From positions 186,001 through 250,000 of the forward strand of contig OY723287.1 in NCBI GenBank assembly GCA_963210315.1: a DNA stretch of 64,000 nt, given 5' to 3'. This document shows positions 52,236 through 63,996 of this stretch, piece after piece. This stretch comes from Rhynchopus euleeides. Taxonomy: Eukaryota; Euglenozoa; Diplonemea; Diplonemida; Diplonemidae. Both the position numbers and the translations under genes were made by a program. How positions within the stretch are numbered: the stretch's first letter is position 1; each line of letters begins with the position of its first letter. The notes beneath the pieces were generated by a model. The model made no database searches, was not told the origin of the DNA, and saw nothing but the letters and a program-made list of their open reading frames with translations.

Positions 52236-53110
52236 CGTCGTCGTAGTGTTGACTCACTCGCGTTTCTCTTCTAGGGACGGGCCAGGGCTGTCGATGGGTG
52301 AAAATCGCTCTGTTTGTGAAAAACGCTTCCGATAGCAAAGTCACCTCCACCCCTGAAGGGGGCACTCTGGGAGTTGCGTTCTTTGTTTGTTCAGAGGTTT
52401 GCCCTGCTCGGGGACACCAAACGCTGCTACGAAAAAAATAATAATGTTGTGCCATTTAGTGCCCCTGACGACCCCAGATTGCGTATACGTTGTGCGTCGT
52501 GAAAAAGGGGTTATGCGGGGCACCAGGCCATACTGTCTATTATTGGGGAGGGCAGCAGACGCGCCTTTTTTTTGCCGCACTGCTGTGCAATAAAAGCCCC
52601 CCCCCCCTCGCACAAAAGACACTAGTAACAACAAAGGATCCCGGGTGCTTTGGAAGTGAAACACCTTCGCACGAACTTCGTGACCTCTCAGATGAAAGAT
52701 AGGAGGGATTGGGGGTGTCACAAGGGGATTGCACTTTTTTCCGCCCACATCGAAGTGTGCTGGAAAATAGATGACGGCACCACTGGTGCTCCTGGCGCCA
52801 CCATGCTGCGGAGGTTTTGTGTGGAGAGAAACGAACGGGGACACCCTAAGGCACCAGGTGTTGTCTTTTTTTTTGGGAAGGGTGTCGGAGGGAGAAAGAG
52901 CTAAACGAGAAGGCACTCACAGCAACACACCCCCCCCTCCCCTCCCCGCAGCAGCACACTGCAGCAGGGGTGGGGGTGGCAGCTGTCGAATGATAAGCCA
53001 CGCGAGGAACAAAAAACTAATCCGTGGATCCAGATCGGACACACCTGCCGCACTCAAGAGCAGGCAAACGTACTGAACACGGCTATATCCCCCCCCACCC
53101 ATCCACGCCG
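52236..53110. other. intergenic DNA downstream of the beta-helix gene
   Basis: No supported gene. Several homopolymer runs (T near 52563, C near 52600 and 52930). Confidence 0.5.
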
Positions 53111-53113
53111 CAT

Positions 53114-56100
53114 CTACGCGAGTGGCTTCGGGAAGGGGGCCAATGCTGCCATCCCTGCGGCACCCAGGGCACTGTCGTCCAGCATGCCGCTCCACGTGGA
53201 GCCCGTGTCGCCGGGGCACAGCGTGCCGTTGCCTGCCGGGGAGTGGATCGTGTTGTTGCGCACGGTCATCGTGGGGAGTGCCTCGCACGTCGACCCGTAG
53301 TTGTCTGTCTTCGTCTGGCACAGGTTGTTGTAAAACGCCGGGCTGTTGCCGTAGACATAGCAGCGTCCCACATATGCGTAGACGTTGTTGTAGTGGTGGT
53401 TCCACTGCCCGCCAAAGTCGCTCTTCAGCCCCGCAATGGCGTAGACAAAGTAGTTGTGGTGTGTCAGGTAGTAGCTCGACCCGTCATCGTTGTCGATCGC
53501 TTCCTGGCTGCTGTACACCGCGAAGACGAAGTTGTTGCGGATCTCCCTGAAGCGTGGCAGCACAGACGGGCCGGTGGCCAGCTCGTGCCCCGGGAGGCTG
53601 CCCGTTGCGTTGGCCTTGTTGAACACGCGGTGCATCCCGATGTCTGTGATGTAGGGTGCGCGGTCCCACGTGTTGATGGGGCCGTGGTCTCCGCTCTCGC
53701 GCACGCAGTTCGCCAGCAGGTTCCCCTCCATCACGTCGCCCCCGCCGAAGCCGTCGTTGAAGTTGACGCCGGCACGCGGCCCGTTGAAGTGCACGTTCTG
53801 CGCGAGGTAGGTCTGCGCCGTCACCGCCTGGAACCACATCGAGGACTGCTTCTGCCAGATCCCGATCTCGCGCACCAGGTTGCCGATCACCCGGGTGCCG
53901 CGGGGCTGGTTGCCCCCCCGCCCGTCAGGCCCAACCAGGTAGGGCGTCGACTTGGAGCAGTTTGCGTTTAGGCACTTCCCTGTGGAGCCCCATGCCGCCA
54001 TGGCAGTGTCGCCGATCCAGCTCAGCTCGTTGTTGGAGATGGTGGCGTTGCGGTTGTAGTTGCTGACGAAGATCCCGTTGCCGTCCACACGGGTGATCAG
54101 GTTGTTGTCGATCGACACACGCTCCGTCCCCTCCAGCAGGATCGCGCCGGAGCGCTGCAGTGCCCAGTCACCCGCGCTCGGCATGCCGTGCTGGTCTGCC
54201 ACATCTGTGCCGAGGTATGTCAGCATCGCATCCCGCACCGTCAGCCCGCGGATGGTGACATCCTGCACAGGGTCCGCCTGTGTGCCTGTGATGTTGAACA
54301 CAACCTTTGTCTTCGTCGCCCAGAGGTCCTCCTGCCCCGTGGGCTTGTCTGTGCCGTTGAAGGTGTAGTACAGCGCCTGCTCGGCCTCGTCGTAGAAGAA
54401 CTCGCCTGCGGTGTCGCACTCCTCCTTCACGTTCTCAATCCACCACTGGTTTGCCCGCACGACGCCCTCGCCGCCCTGGTTGCACCCGATGTCCTGGTTG
54501 AAGTGGATCGTCCCTTGCGTCTTGTCCACCGACTCCACGAGGCACATGTTAGTGTACCAACGCCCGCCACCGCGCCACGCCATCACCACTGCCCCCGTTG
54601 CGTTGCTGTAGTTCGCTGCCTGCGGGAGCACGTCGCGGAAGGAAAGCCCGCTGGGCGCCATGTGGGTCTGCGTGCAGCCGATGCTTGTCTTCTGCACAGG
54701 GTCGTAGCACTGCCCACGCGGCGGCTTCTGGCTGCACCAGTACCCAAAGGGCGGGGTGAGGTCGGAGCAGAACCCGCCCATGCCCATGTAGAACTCACCC
54801 CAGTCCCCCTCGCCAGTCCACTTGCAGCCGCCCTCCTGCTCCATGGGCCACTCCACCCCAGGCCAGTCCAGGTTGTTCACCATGAGGTCTGTCGTGCTGT
54901 TCCACCTCGCGTCCTGGTCCGCAGGGGGCAGCCACCTGTGTGTGTCGGTGTGGTGGAGGTTGCAGCAAAGAAAAGGATTGCCAAGGGGGGTTTTCTTTTG
55001 CCTTGTCTGTCCCGACTTGCGACCCGAGGGCCACGCGGAAGCGAAGCCGTCGTCGCTAACCCCGCAAAGCCCAGCTGGGGTGCAGCAGCCATGCTTGTGA
55101 AAAAGGCTTCTGCGGCTGCGGTGATCAGACCCGCTTGGCGAGCGATGCAATGTGGGCATCAAACCCGCAAAAGGCACGGCAAAGAGGGGCATACGTTGTG
55201 GTGTCTGTCACCCACCCCTCCTCGTACTCCCCTGTGGCAGTGCCGTCGTTCATCGTCGCGAACCACTCGCCCGATAACTCAGGGTGCCCGTTGGGGTACT
55301 TGGCACGCACTGCGCGCTGCGGCCCGACACGGAGTCCAGTGATCTCCCCCAGGTTCTGCCCGGCAACGTCCAGGCGCCACGTGTTCTGATGCAGGAACCG
55401 CACCGAGGTGACAGTGCTAACCTCAGTCGGGGACCACTTGGCGCTCTTCCTCCCGAAGCACTGGGTGGCAAACACGCCTGCGATGTTCTGGCTGTGCCAG
55501 GTCAGCGACATAAAGGGCCCCTTCGTGCTGTTCGCCGCCAGCGCCTGACACTCATCCACCGACTGCGCGTCCCCAAGGTACTTCACATCGGACGTGTCGC
55601 CACGCGACACGGCCTGCCCGTACACATTGTCCTCCCCTGCATGCACCACCCAGTGCGGCGCCACCACCTTGTAAGGCGACCAGGCCCCCTCCTTCACCTC
55701 CACACGCACCGCCCCGCTCACCACCGCCTCCTCTCCCTCGTAGTTCTGGATCGTGAGCTTCGAGTGCCCGCTCGTCAGCTTGATCTGCTCTGTGCTGTAG
55801 GTCCCTTTGCGCAGCACCACCGTGGCAGCCTGGCCCCCGCCGCCAGCCGCCTGCACTGCGGCTGCAAGCGTGCTGAACGGCTTGTCCTTGCTGACATCGC
55901 CACCTGCATCCGCTGCAGGGTCTGCGTAGATAACCACGCCTGCTGTCGGCGTTGGATAGGTCGGTGGTGTCCACTTGTCCTCCGTGCTGGGAGACGGCAC
56001 GTCACAGGCGTGCAGCTGCATCGCATCGTACAGCGTCTTGAAGTCGCCACGCTGCGGCAGGGTGGCCTTTCCAAACTCCCACGCCTGCTGCCGCGCCGTG

Positions 56101-56207
56101 CAGTCATAGCTTGCGGGGATGTCCGACGGCGTGCCTGGGTTGATGAACCCTGCCTGCGCTACGCAGCACACCACCGCCGACATGACGAGAGAGAGGGGCC
56201 GCATCAT
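53114..56207 (-). CDS. secreted right-handed parallel beta-helix protein
   Basis: Two exons, 56207-55165 and 54935-53114, give 954 residues. The start (MMRPLSLVMSAVVCCVAQA) is a clear signal peptide, so the product is exported or anchored. Residues ~110-190 (VIYADPAADAGGDVSKDKPF, FSTLAAAVQAAGG, TVVLRKGTYSTEQIKL) are the usual opening of pectin-lyase-type beta-helices. Later turns are visible as SGAILLEGTERVSIDNNLIT, RVDGNGIFVSNYNRNATISN and NELSWIGDTAMAAW. Several N-x-S/T sequons fit a secreted glycoprotein. Such folds bind or cleave polysaccharides; I cannot assign a substrate or catalytic residues. Cysteine content is high in the middle (residues ~350-460). No neighbouring gene is close enough to inform function. 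Confidence 0.85.
54936..55164 (-). other. intron of the beta-helix gene (229 nt, GT-AG)
   Basis: Donor TTTTGCGG|GTTTGATG, acceptor CGACACACACAG|GTGGCTGC. This pair keeps the frame (Cys-Gly-Trp-Leu-Pro) and joins two long frames that together make one beta-helix. A donor a few codons later is possible but would shift the frame. Confidence 0.7.
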
Positions 56208-58730
56208 ATGCAGCGCAGCGTGGCAGCAGGGTGGTGCGGAAGACGAAGCACGGAAGCAGTGCCAGAGAGAGAGAGGGGGAGAGAGGGTCGAGGTGCACCC
56301 GACACTAAACAAAAATATGCTGTGCGGTTGTGTGTGTGTTGAGTGCGGGGGTCAAGAGGGGGGGGTATTGAAATAGAAGTAGATTCTACTCGAAGGAAGC
56401 ACAAGAATGATCTCCCCTTCACTCGCTATGCAGGCAAGAGGGGATTTGATCGTCGAGAGTGAATGGAAAAGTAAGCATCCCAACACCTTCTTGCAATGTC
56501 AGTCCTTTTTGTAGTCACTACACCAGATATGTTGTACAAGGCAGATCAATGCACGACGGGAGGCAAGAGGGGGTTTGCCGCAGTGTCAGGAAAAGCTGTG
56601 CCGCAGAGCTAAACGGGGAACCGCATGGATGGAGAACCTGGGACATGCTAACAACGGCGGCGAGTTGGGGTGGGGTGGGGGGGGTTGGGGGAGACACGGA
56701 TGAGTGGCGTGCTGCTGGTTCGCAAGGCAACGGCTGCACACGGCGTTTGCGCCCCCTCCTGCTTCCACAGGATGGGCCTCCCAAACGGCAATAACCCCTC
56801 CTGGCCTGCACCAGGTGCACAGCCCAGGAGGGTGTGGGGGGTGGGGTTATCTCATGCATCTGGCATCAGTGCCGTACACCTGTGTGCCGGGCACTGGCAC
56901 GGCGATGCATTCAGATGCGGGTGTGCTCGTTTAGCCCCCCTCCGCCCCCCATAGCACACACCTCGGTGTGATCCTCTGCAGAAAACATAACAACCGAACC
57001 TCAAAGACCCCCGAATTTGTGTATTTCTTTTGGTGGCACCGACCAGGGAGGGCGGGGGAGGAGGAGTTGGTACTGAGGGGGGGTGGGTGGGGAGCTGGTG
57101 GGCAGTGGAACAGCTGAAAAGGTAGAACGGATAAGGTGAGACAGGGGATGGGGGGGGGGGGGGGGGGGGGGCGGTGGTTGCACGACGCAGTGGGCGGCGC
57201 CCCGACTAGACAGGGGGATCCGCTGACTGCCGACCACTGCGTGTGGCACAGCAGGCGTGAGGCATCGGCAGTGGTGCACAGCCCTTTGATGCATAACGCC
57301 ATTTTTTGGCGCAGCCGACTAGGCATATCCACGTTCAGGATGAAACTCTCACGCGTTGCTGTCAATACGGTGGCAGTGTGGGCCGCACTCAGAGCATAGT
57401 TGGGTATGTGGGCTCGCATATGGTGATCAGGACTCGTCAGGACTGTGGTGAAGCCCCATGCAAGGTCTCGGAGGAAAAGCCGCGATCAAACCGAGACTAG
57501 AGGATGGCACTTGGAAAGGCGAAGTATGCCTCCGTGGATCAGAGAGATGCTTGGCAAAATGATGATGTTTGCCAACGCAACCCCACTGAGGCGTGAAAAA
57601 GCAGGCACGCGAAAACTTCACCCCCTATTTTCCGGTCACACATCGGACTATTAAAAAAACAAACCGCCACTATTTTTTTGGGGCGGCTCTGCCGCATGTG
57701 GCAGGTCGCAGAACAACTACTGGCAGGCCCTGTCTACTCAAACTAAAACTGCGAGTGTGTCGTTGTGGCGGGTTGTGCGGCACCCCCCTTAGCACAACTT
57801 GCTGTGGCCAGCGGAAACCTACTTTTGAGCCAAGGCCGTTTTCCCAAAATAAAATATAAAAAAAAGGACAAGATCGGGAGAGAGGAGGAATATGATTACG
57901 GCAAAAGGGATGCCCATTGCCTCATTGATTACCTGCTTCCAACACGGAGGGGGGGGCAGACGAGCGCACGACGGAATTTCTGCAATAAAAATCCCAAAGC
58001 GGTGGTGCTCGAGGCGGGTACCCCACCTGCTGGCCCCACGCATGCATTCCCACACCGGATGGTGTGCTGTGCCCGGTAGCTCAGAAGTGCAGAGAGGGGG
58101 GCAGAGCTGCTCTCGCAAATTAGGCGGCAAGGCGACACAGTGTTGAACACAGAGCGAAGGCTCCGAACTCCGGGGGAACCGGCTCAGCTCATCCTGTGCC
58201 TGTCGCACTGGCGTTGGCTCCGTGTTCTGTTCTGACCATTGCCGTCGCATTTTTGTTCTTTCACACACACACGTGAATATATGTCAGTGCAAACCACACC
58301 GAAGGCCCCGCTCTCTTGATGCGATTCATGGACTGTGTGGCACACACACGGCAATCTTCTTCACCTCCTGATATTTGAAGGCGGCAAAACGATGGCGGAG
58401 AGAGAGAAACCCCCGCGTTCAGACTTCATGGATGTGCGTTGACAGGGAAATTTTTCTTGATATTTTTTCTTGGGATCGACGACCTCCACGTCCACCGCGA
58501 ACCCGCAAAACGCGGGGTTTTTGATGATTGTTTTCATTTCATTTCATGTTTCATTGCGGAGGGGGGGGGCGGGGGCGGGTGCACGAACCCCGCCCCTCTT
58601 TGCTGACATGCAGAAGGAATGTTCTTCGAAGGCTGTGAACAACTCTGGGCGCCCTTCCAGGGGGGTGTGGGGAGACTAATAAATCGCTGTGTGATGTGGA
58701 TAATTATGGCGCCATTTTTTTCTTACTTTA
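56208..58730. other. intergenic DNA, no gene recognised
   Basis: 2.5 kb with only short frames. Contains (GA)n at 56266-56288, GT-rich DNA around 56330, and a G-run of about 22 at 57149-57170. Part of the left end is presumably the promoter of the beta-helix gene, but no defined motif is seen. Confidence 0.5.
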
Positions 58731-58801
58731 TTTTGGCACAGGGTATAAGATAGACTTTTTTTCTGGCGCCGTTTTCCGGTTTTTCTGGTTTTGAAATTTT
58801 T

Positions 58802-58829
58802 CGCGCGCGCCTTCGGCGCGCGCGACCCG
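58802..58829. other. very stable CG hairpin with a TTCG loop
   Basis: TCGCGCGCGC-CTTCGG-CGCGCGCGA folds into a 10-bp stem closed by C(TTCG)G. It lies near the left end of the hAT-like relic; its role is unknown. Confidence 0.6.
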
Positions 58830-59043
58830 CGCAAACCCTCTCAGAATCACACCCAACACGGCTGGACCAGGCTCTGCCGAACAGCAGTGGCGTGTTGCTC
58901 CACGCAGCTCCCCGAAGGGACGGAACTGAGCTTTCAATGCGTCCACGTACTGACGGAGCGCGGCTTCGCATCACCTCCCGCATCAGGACAAACCCCCCTG
59001 AGGGTGCTGCTCTGCTGGTACGCCTCACGAAGGGCAACTACCT

Positions 59044-59439
59044 TCATGGTCGAGCTTGTTGCATGACCACCCCCTTGAGGCAGTCAGTCAGACGATGCGC
59101 ACAACGTGCGCTCATGCGAACACCAGCGGGTGTCTCCAACACTGCACAAATCGCGGTCCCGCCAGAACCCGAATCCGTCGATCCTCTCCAAAGCGGACAT
59201 GCACTCCCGAAAACATCGGAGTTTGCATGTGTCATCCCCAGCAAGGCAAACGTGCTCGAGACAAGGTCGTAGCTTGCGTGGATGACAGGGTGGTCCTTGG
59301 CAGTGTGCACCGCAACGAGATTGAGTGCATGCGCTCGGCAAGCCGCCCAGAAGGAGTACGGTGCGGTCGGAATGATCAAGCTACCGGAGTATCTCGAAAC
59401 TTCAAACAGAGAAGACCTGCATGACGAGGACATCACCAC
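59044..59439 (-). pseudogene. possible hAT transposase fragment
   Basis: The minus frame contains FWAACRAHALNLVAVHTAKD, like the 'C.AH.LNL...D' segment conserved in hAT transposases, followed by about 80 unassigned residues. It lies inside hAT-type ends. Frames on either side are broken and most of the catalytic core is missing, so it cannot be active. Confidence 0.45.
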
Positions 59440-59697
59440 CCACCGGGTCCCGCTGGGCTCCTTTTCTCCGCTTCTCTGCTTTCTTTTGACTGTTTGAGCT
59501 CCGTGCGGATCACGATGGGGTCACTTTCCATATTTTTTTGGCTAATGGTCCCACTGGTTGACTGTCACAAAGGTTCCCCCAAAAACCGGCGAAAATCCGA
59601 TCGGCCTTTTTTTTTTTTTTCCCCAGAAAACCGGAAACCGGGAAACCCTGGTTTTGAAAACCGGAAAACCAGACCTATCTTATCCCCTGTTTTGGCA

Positions 59698-60442
59698 CCC
59701 CACAACGGAGACCTCTCTCCCTAGTGGCCAAACGGGTGACGCCCGTTTGACAGATAAGGGATATCACCCACAGGCGGGGAGGGGATGTCGCACAAACATA
59801 ACACAAAAAAAAGAACACACAGACGCGGGAATAGCAGGTACGGCTTCAAAACTGTGAATGGGATTTCAGGAGTTCTTGCCCATTTGCCCCCATTGCACAG
59901 CACCTTCGTGCAGAACGCAATGCACAGAGAAGGAGGCTTTGCGTCGGGTGGGATCTCCGCACCGCACAGGAAGAACACGTCGGGGAAACGGACGGGTGGT
60001 GTAGAGAAAGAGGGGGGGGGGGGTGGGGGTGGGGGTGGGGGGGATTGAGGTACCGGGAAGGGCCTCGAGTTTTTGTTTAAATTCCTTCTGGGTTCGTTTG
60101 TGCAACCCAGTGGGGGGTTACAAACATGTGGTGATGCGAAACAGGAGGGGGGGGGGGGGTGCGGATCGCAGCAACAAGGCTGGAGAAGTCATAGGAATAA
60201 GCACTCTGTGCACTGGGGAGGAATGGGTCGCGTTTTCGGCGGTGCCAAAGGGACACCGTTATGCAACGGCATCAGATCGGCACACGTCTGAATCATGCTC
60301 GTCACTGGGTGGGTGCCGGGTATAGAGTGTCGTCTGACGTTCGGGATTTTTTTTCGGAATTCTCAAAACTTTCCCCCTCGACAAGACGCCACTGGGAGGG
60401 GCACGGTTGGGTCGGAAAGCTCGCGCGGGGGGGGGGGGGGGG
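59698..60442. other. intergenic DNA
   Basis: No gene seen. A palindrome CAAACGGGTGACGCCCGTTTG is near 59729. Several G-runs. Confidence 0.45.
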
Positions 60443-61594
60443 TAGGGGGGGTCAAATGGGGGTGACAAACACGATTTTTCAAAAAACCGGCGCAGAGGCC
60501 CCAAAGCCCCCGTAAACCCTCCAAACCCCCCCAGATCGGTCCGGAAACCCATCGAACCCCACTTTTCCACCATTCCGGGCACCTCAGGTGCCCGAATTGG
60601 GGTACCTAAATTTTGTGCCACCGTTTGGTACCGGACAGTGCCACTGTGTGGGAGGTTGGAAAAGAAAATGCCCCAACACACCACATCTGAGGGTTGCAAT
60701 GCATGTTGCTTGCCAACCACGTCATCCGGTGGGTGTCAGGCGCTATGTAGGTGGCATGAGCCAGGTCTTCGATGTGTTCTGGCTTGTATATGTACCTCCC
60801 TGCCTGCGGCACAGGCACTGCCTTTGTCCCCCACACCAGCCACAGAGAGCGTATTGTACTCGGTCCACGGTTGCTGATTCATTGTGATGCGTTGTATCCT
60901 CGAGTGAACGTCACACACTAGTGGCACCACCACCCGCCATCCGAGAGCTGTATTGACTTTGCGCCCTTCCGTTGCATTCACCTCGCCACGCATATTGCAC
61001 CGTTCAGTACCAGTGCTCTTGGGCCAGGCAAAGTAGACCGCAGCAACTACCAATTCTGGCACAATGGGTACCACGACAGCGCACTTCGTGTGTTCCCGGA
61101 ATGTACAGCTCGTGTTGCAACAGTCGTTGTCAACACATCCCGGTTGTGGAGCACTGCTGCACAGGAATCACACGACCATCTGGACTTGTTCCGTACCTAC
61201 AGGCAGCCTCCCGGTGCATGGTGGCAGGGAGGTACATATACAAGCCAGAACTCATCGAAGACCTGGCTAATGCCACCTACATAGCGCCTGACACCCACCG
61301 GATGACGTGGTTGGCAAGCAACATGCATTGCAACCCTCAGATGTGGTGTGTTGGGGCATTTTCTTTTCCAACCTCCCACACAGTGGCACTGTCCGGTACC
61401 AAACGGTGGCACAAAATTTAGGTACCCCAATTCGGGCACCTGAGGTGCCCGGAATGGTGGAAAAGTGGGGTTCGATGGGTTTCCGGACCGATCTGGGGGG
61501 GTTTGGAGGGTTTACGGGGGCTTTGGGGCCTCTGCGCCGGTTTTTTGAAAAATCGTGTTTGTCCACGTAAAAGGGTGGCATTTGACCCCCCCTA
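60443..61594. mobile_element. foldback element with ~350-bp inverted arms
   Basis: Arms 60443 to about 60795 and about 61243-61594 are near-perfect inverted copies; the ends read TAGGGGGGGTCAAATG and inverse, compatible with insertion at TA. The 430-bp centre has no recognised protein. One frame in the arm (YIYKPE.IEDLA.ATYIAPDT) is open in both arms but matches nothing I know. Confidence 0.78.
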
Positions 61595-62199
61595 GGGGGG
61601 GGGGGGGTTGGGGGGCGGAGGGTTTAGGCGGGAAAAAACTCAGACTCACAGGAACAGGAACATTCACGAGCGTCGGTAACAAAACAATACAAAAGAGCCA
61701 GCCAGAGAGCTGGGGCAGTTCCGAATCCTTCCTGCGAGCCTTTACTTTCTTCTGATACCTATTTTTCGCAGCTGGTGTTTGGAAAACACCTTCGTTAGCG
61801 GTACCTGTCGCACCGATCATCTGCCGCCGACACCTGCCCCCGCAGGCGCGTGAGCGTGAATCTTCATCAACCAATCTAAATAAATCACTACACAGTTCAG
61901 GATTCTGAGGAAGAGAGAGACAAAGAGAGATAACGCATGCTCGAGAGGAAACCCCCCCACCCCCTCGATGAGATAACACCACCCCAGAGGTAGCCGCGCC
62001 CGTGGCACCTTAGCCCCCCCTCCCTCCCAACCCAAACCCGACCCTCCCAAAAAGGGGCACACAGTGGCCCACACCAATGCACGCCAATGCGACGAGCAAA
62101 AAATCACGCCATCATTTTCGCCCCCAAAGCGGGGCTCAAAAGCCACAAAGTGGACACCAGGAAGGAGGGAAGCAGCGCACAACACTATCCTACACCCAC
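61595..62199. other. intergenic DNA downstream of the membrane-protein gene
   Basis: Nothing recognised beyond G- and C-runs. Confidence 0.45.
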
Positions 62200-63996
62200 C
62201 TAGACCTGGACATAGGTGGCGTCCAGTGGGGACCCCGGGTTGCTGCTTGCATCGGAAACGCTGTGAGTCGACCCGGATCGAGGGAGCAAGCGACCCCTCC
62301 CGAAGGTGCTGCCCAGCTCGATTGAGTCGTCGCACGCTGAAGACCGCGATCCCCTCCTGGGGCGCTGGGCGACAGGCGTGACGCGCCCCTTCATGTTGCT
62401 GATGTTGGAGGTGGTCCGCAGGCCACGCCCGAACGATGAAGGCTGGCGGGAGGGCCCCCAGGTCTGGCTGGATGCAGCCTGCAGCAGCGAGAGCGATGCA
62501 CGGCTGGCGTCGGGGTTGAATTCAAGCGTGCCGCTCGCATCGGCAACCTCCTGTGCCCGCGCGGGTGTCTTGGGGGTCGCAGGCCCATCGCCCGCAGGCG
62601 CCGCCGCGCGCAGCGGCGGCAGCGGCGCCACCACAGGCATCTCCGTCACATCCGCAGTGCTGGAGGCGCGTGCCCTCGGGCCCTTGCTGGGGCGGCGGGG
62701 GCGGTACCCCGCTGTTGGCAGGCTGGATGCTGCACGCAGAGGTGTGCCCGTGTGGCAGAATCCGTCGATGTTGCAGTACTCATCTCCGCTCGAGGAGATG
62801 GGCGTCGTCTCGGCGCTGGCGCCTGCGAGGTCTTCCTGCGATGCGTGCAGGTCACCCATGTCGCTCGCACCGCCGCCCAGCGGCTCCTTGTCTGCCACCT
62901 CGTAGTCCACCACGTAGTCCTCCAGGCGGTCCTCCTTGATGTTGTTGCCGCAGCACAGCAGGTGCCGCACGAAGCTGACGCGACGGTCAGGAGGTTGCTC
63001 CGCAGACAGCTCCCGCCAGATGCCGTACTCATCGATGGTGAAGATGAACATGTCGACGGAGGCCTTGAGGACAATCATGTATACGACATAGAGGCCGAGC
63101 TTCCCAGCCCACTCGGCAAGCCACGTCTGCTCGGGCTGCTCCTGCTGCATCGCTATCATGAGGAAGACAGTGATGACGACCTCTGTCCCGGCAATCAGGG
63201 ACTCCATGATGTTCTCGAAGGGCGACAGGTAGGGCCGCAGCACCACAAGGGTGAGGAAGAAGACGCCCAGCACACCTAGCGTGAGGGAGCTCTTCACCCA
63301 GCACCCGTCGAGGGACTGCGGGCGCCACGCCGCAATGGCGCCGAGCAGGAAGGAGATGATGAGCTCATAGGTCTGGAAGTAGCGCGCTGCGTGGTGGTAC
63401 CCATCGTACAGCAGGTGGTTCAGCTCCACCCACGCCGCATTCCCGCGGCGCTCGAACCCCACCCACTCGCTTGTGCCCCACAGGAATTTGAAGAATATGT
63501 TGCGCTCGTCGTTGCCCTCCACCGGGGCGACGATGCCGTGGTACTTTGTCTGGTGCCCCACCCAGCACGCATACGCGCTCATGCCCACAATGAAGACGAG
63601 GATGTCGCACGCCGCGACGAATTTGAAGAACGGCGTGCTGTACATCAGGGCCGACATGCTGCACAGCGCTGCCCCGCCGTAGAGGAAGGTCGCGGGGATC
63701 AGGATCCAGCCGAACCTCCCGCGTGCCATGAGGTACACCACGTCGCGCTTGCTGAGGCCCTGATGCACCACACGCACCTCCTCCTTGGTGTCGGACACAT
63801 CCGAATCGTCTGGGTCTGCGTCGTGCAGCCGTGCCTCGCGTGACCTCTTGAGGAAGGCCTTGGTGTTCTCCGTGCGCTTGCCCAGCCCGCCGAAGAGGTC
63901 ATCCAGCTCGTGCTCGCTCCGGCAGGATCCTCCATCGAGGAATTCATCCGGCAGGCACGTCATGAAGTCGCGGTGTTTCATGCGTTTCTTAGACAC
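62200..63996 (-). CDS. multi-pass membrane protein, C-terminal part
   Basis: 598 residues are visible; the gene probably begins beyond the right edge, since the frame is open to the end of the window and the first codon seen is GTG. After a charged N-terminal stretch (1-90) there are about six membrane segments: ~95-118, ~122-147, ~210-224, ~236-255, ~262-284, ~297-320. Segment 4 ends VVLRPYLSPFENIMESL; an 'RPY.SP..N..E' turn is typical of TRP-like and related multi-pass proteins of fungi and protists, so a channel or receptor is plausible. A 260-residue Ser/Thr/Pro-rich cytoplasmic tail follows (SQTWGPSRQPSSFGRG). No close family can be named. Confidence 0.7.
   Translation of the reverse strand: MSKKRMKHRDFMTCLPDEFLDGGSCRSEHELDDLFGGLGKRTENTKAFLKRSREARLHDADPDDSDVSDTKEEVRVVHQGLSKRDVVYLMARGRFGWILIPATFLYGGAALCSMSALMYSTPFFKFVAACDILVFIVGMSAYACWVGHQTKYHGIVAPVEGNDERNIFFKFLWGTSEWVGFERRGNAAWVELNHLLYDGYHHAARYFQTYELIISFLLGAIAAWRPQSLDGCWVKSSLTLGVLGVFFLTLVVLRPYLSPFENIMESLIAGTEVVITVFLMIAMQQEQPEQTWLAEWAGKLGLYVVYMIVLKASVDMFIFTIDEYGIWRELSAEQPPDRRVSFVRHLLCCGNNIKEDRLEDYVVDYEVADKEPLGGGASDMGDLHASQEDLAGASAETTPISSSGDEYCNIDGFCHTGTPLRAASSLPTAGYRPRRPSKGPRARASSTADVTEMPVVAPLPPLRAAAPAGDGPATPKTPARAQEVADASGTLEFNPDASRASLSLLQAASSQTWGPSRQPSSFGRGLRTTSNISNMKGRVTPVAQRPRRGSRSSACDDSIELGSTFGRGRLLPRSGSTHSVSDASSNPGSPLDATYVQV

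Larger units (their letters stand above)
58739..59689. mobile_element. hAT-like element relic, 951 bp
   Basis: Ends CAGGGTATAAGATAG and CTATCTTATCCCCTG, flanked by the 8-bp repeat ttttggca (58731-58738 and 59690-59697). An 8-bp duplication with termini starting CAGGG is the hAT signature. Subterminal TTTTCCGGTTTTTCTGG words are also inverted at the right end. It contains a decayed transposase piece. Confidence 0.82.

Noticed and set aside
58073..58150. Possible tRNA (GCCCGGTAGCTCAGAAGTG resembles a tRNA 5' end)
   Set aside because: No matching acceptor strand, no GGTTCGA-type T loop at the right distance, and no cloverleaf.
60736..61421. Frames in the foldback element as a transposase
   Set aside because: No acidic triad, zinc motif or other recognisable transposase feature; left as unknown.
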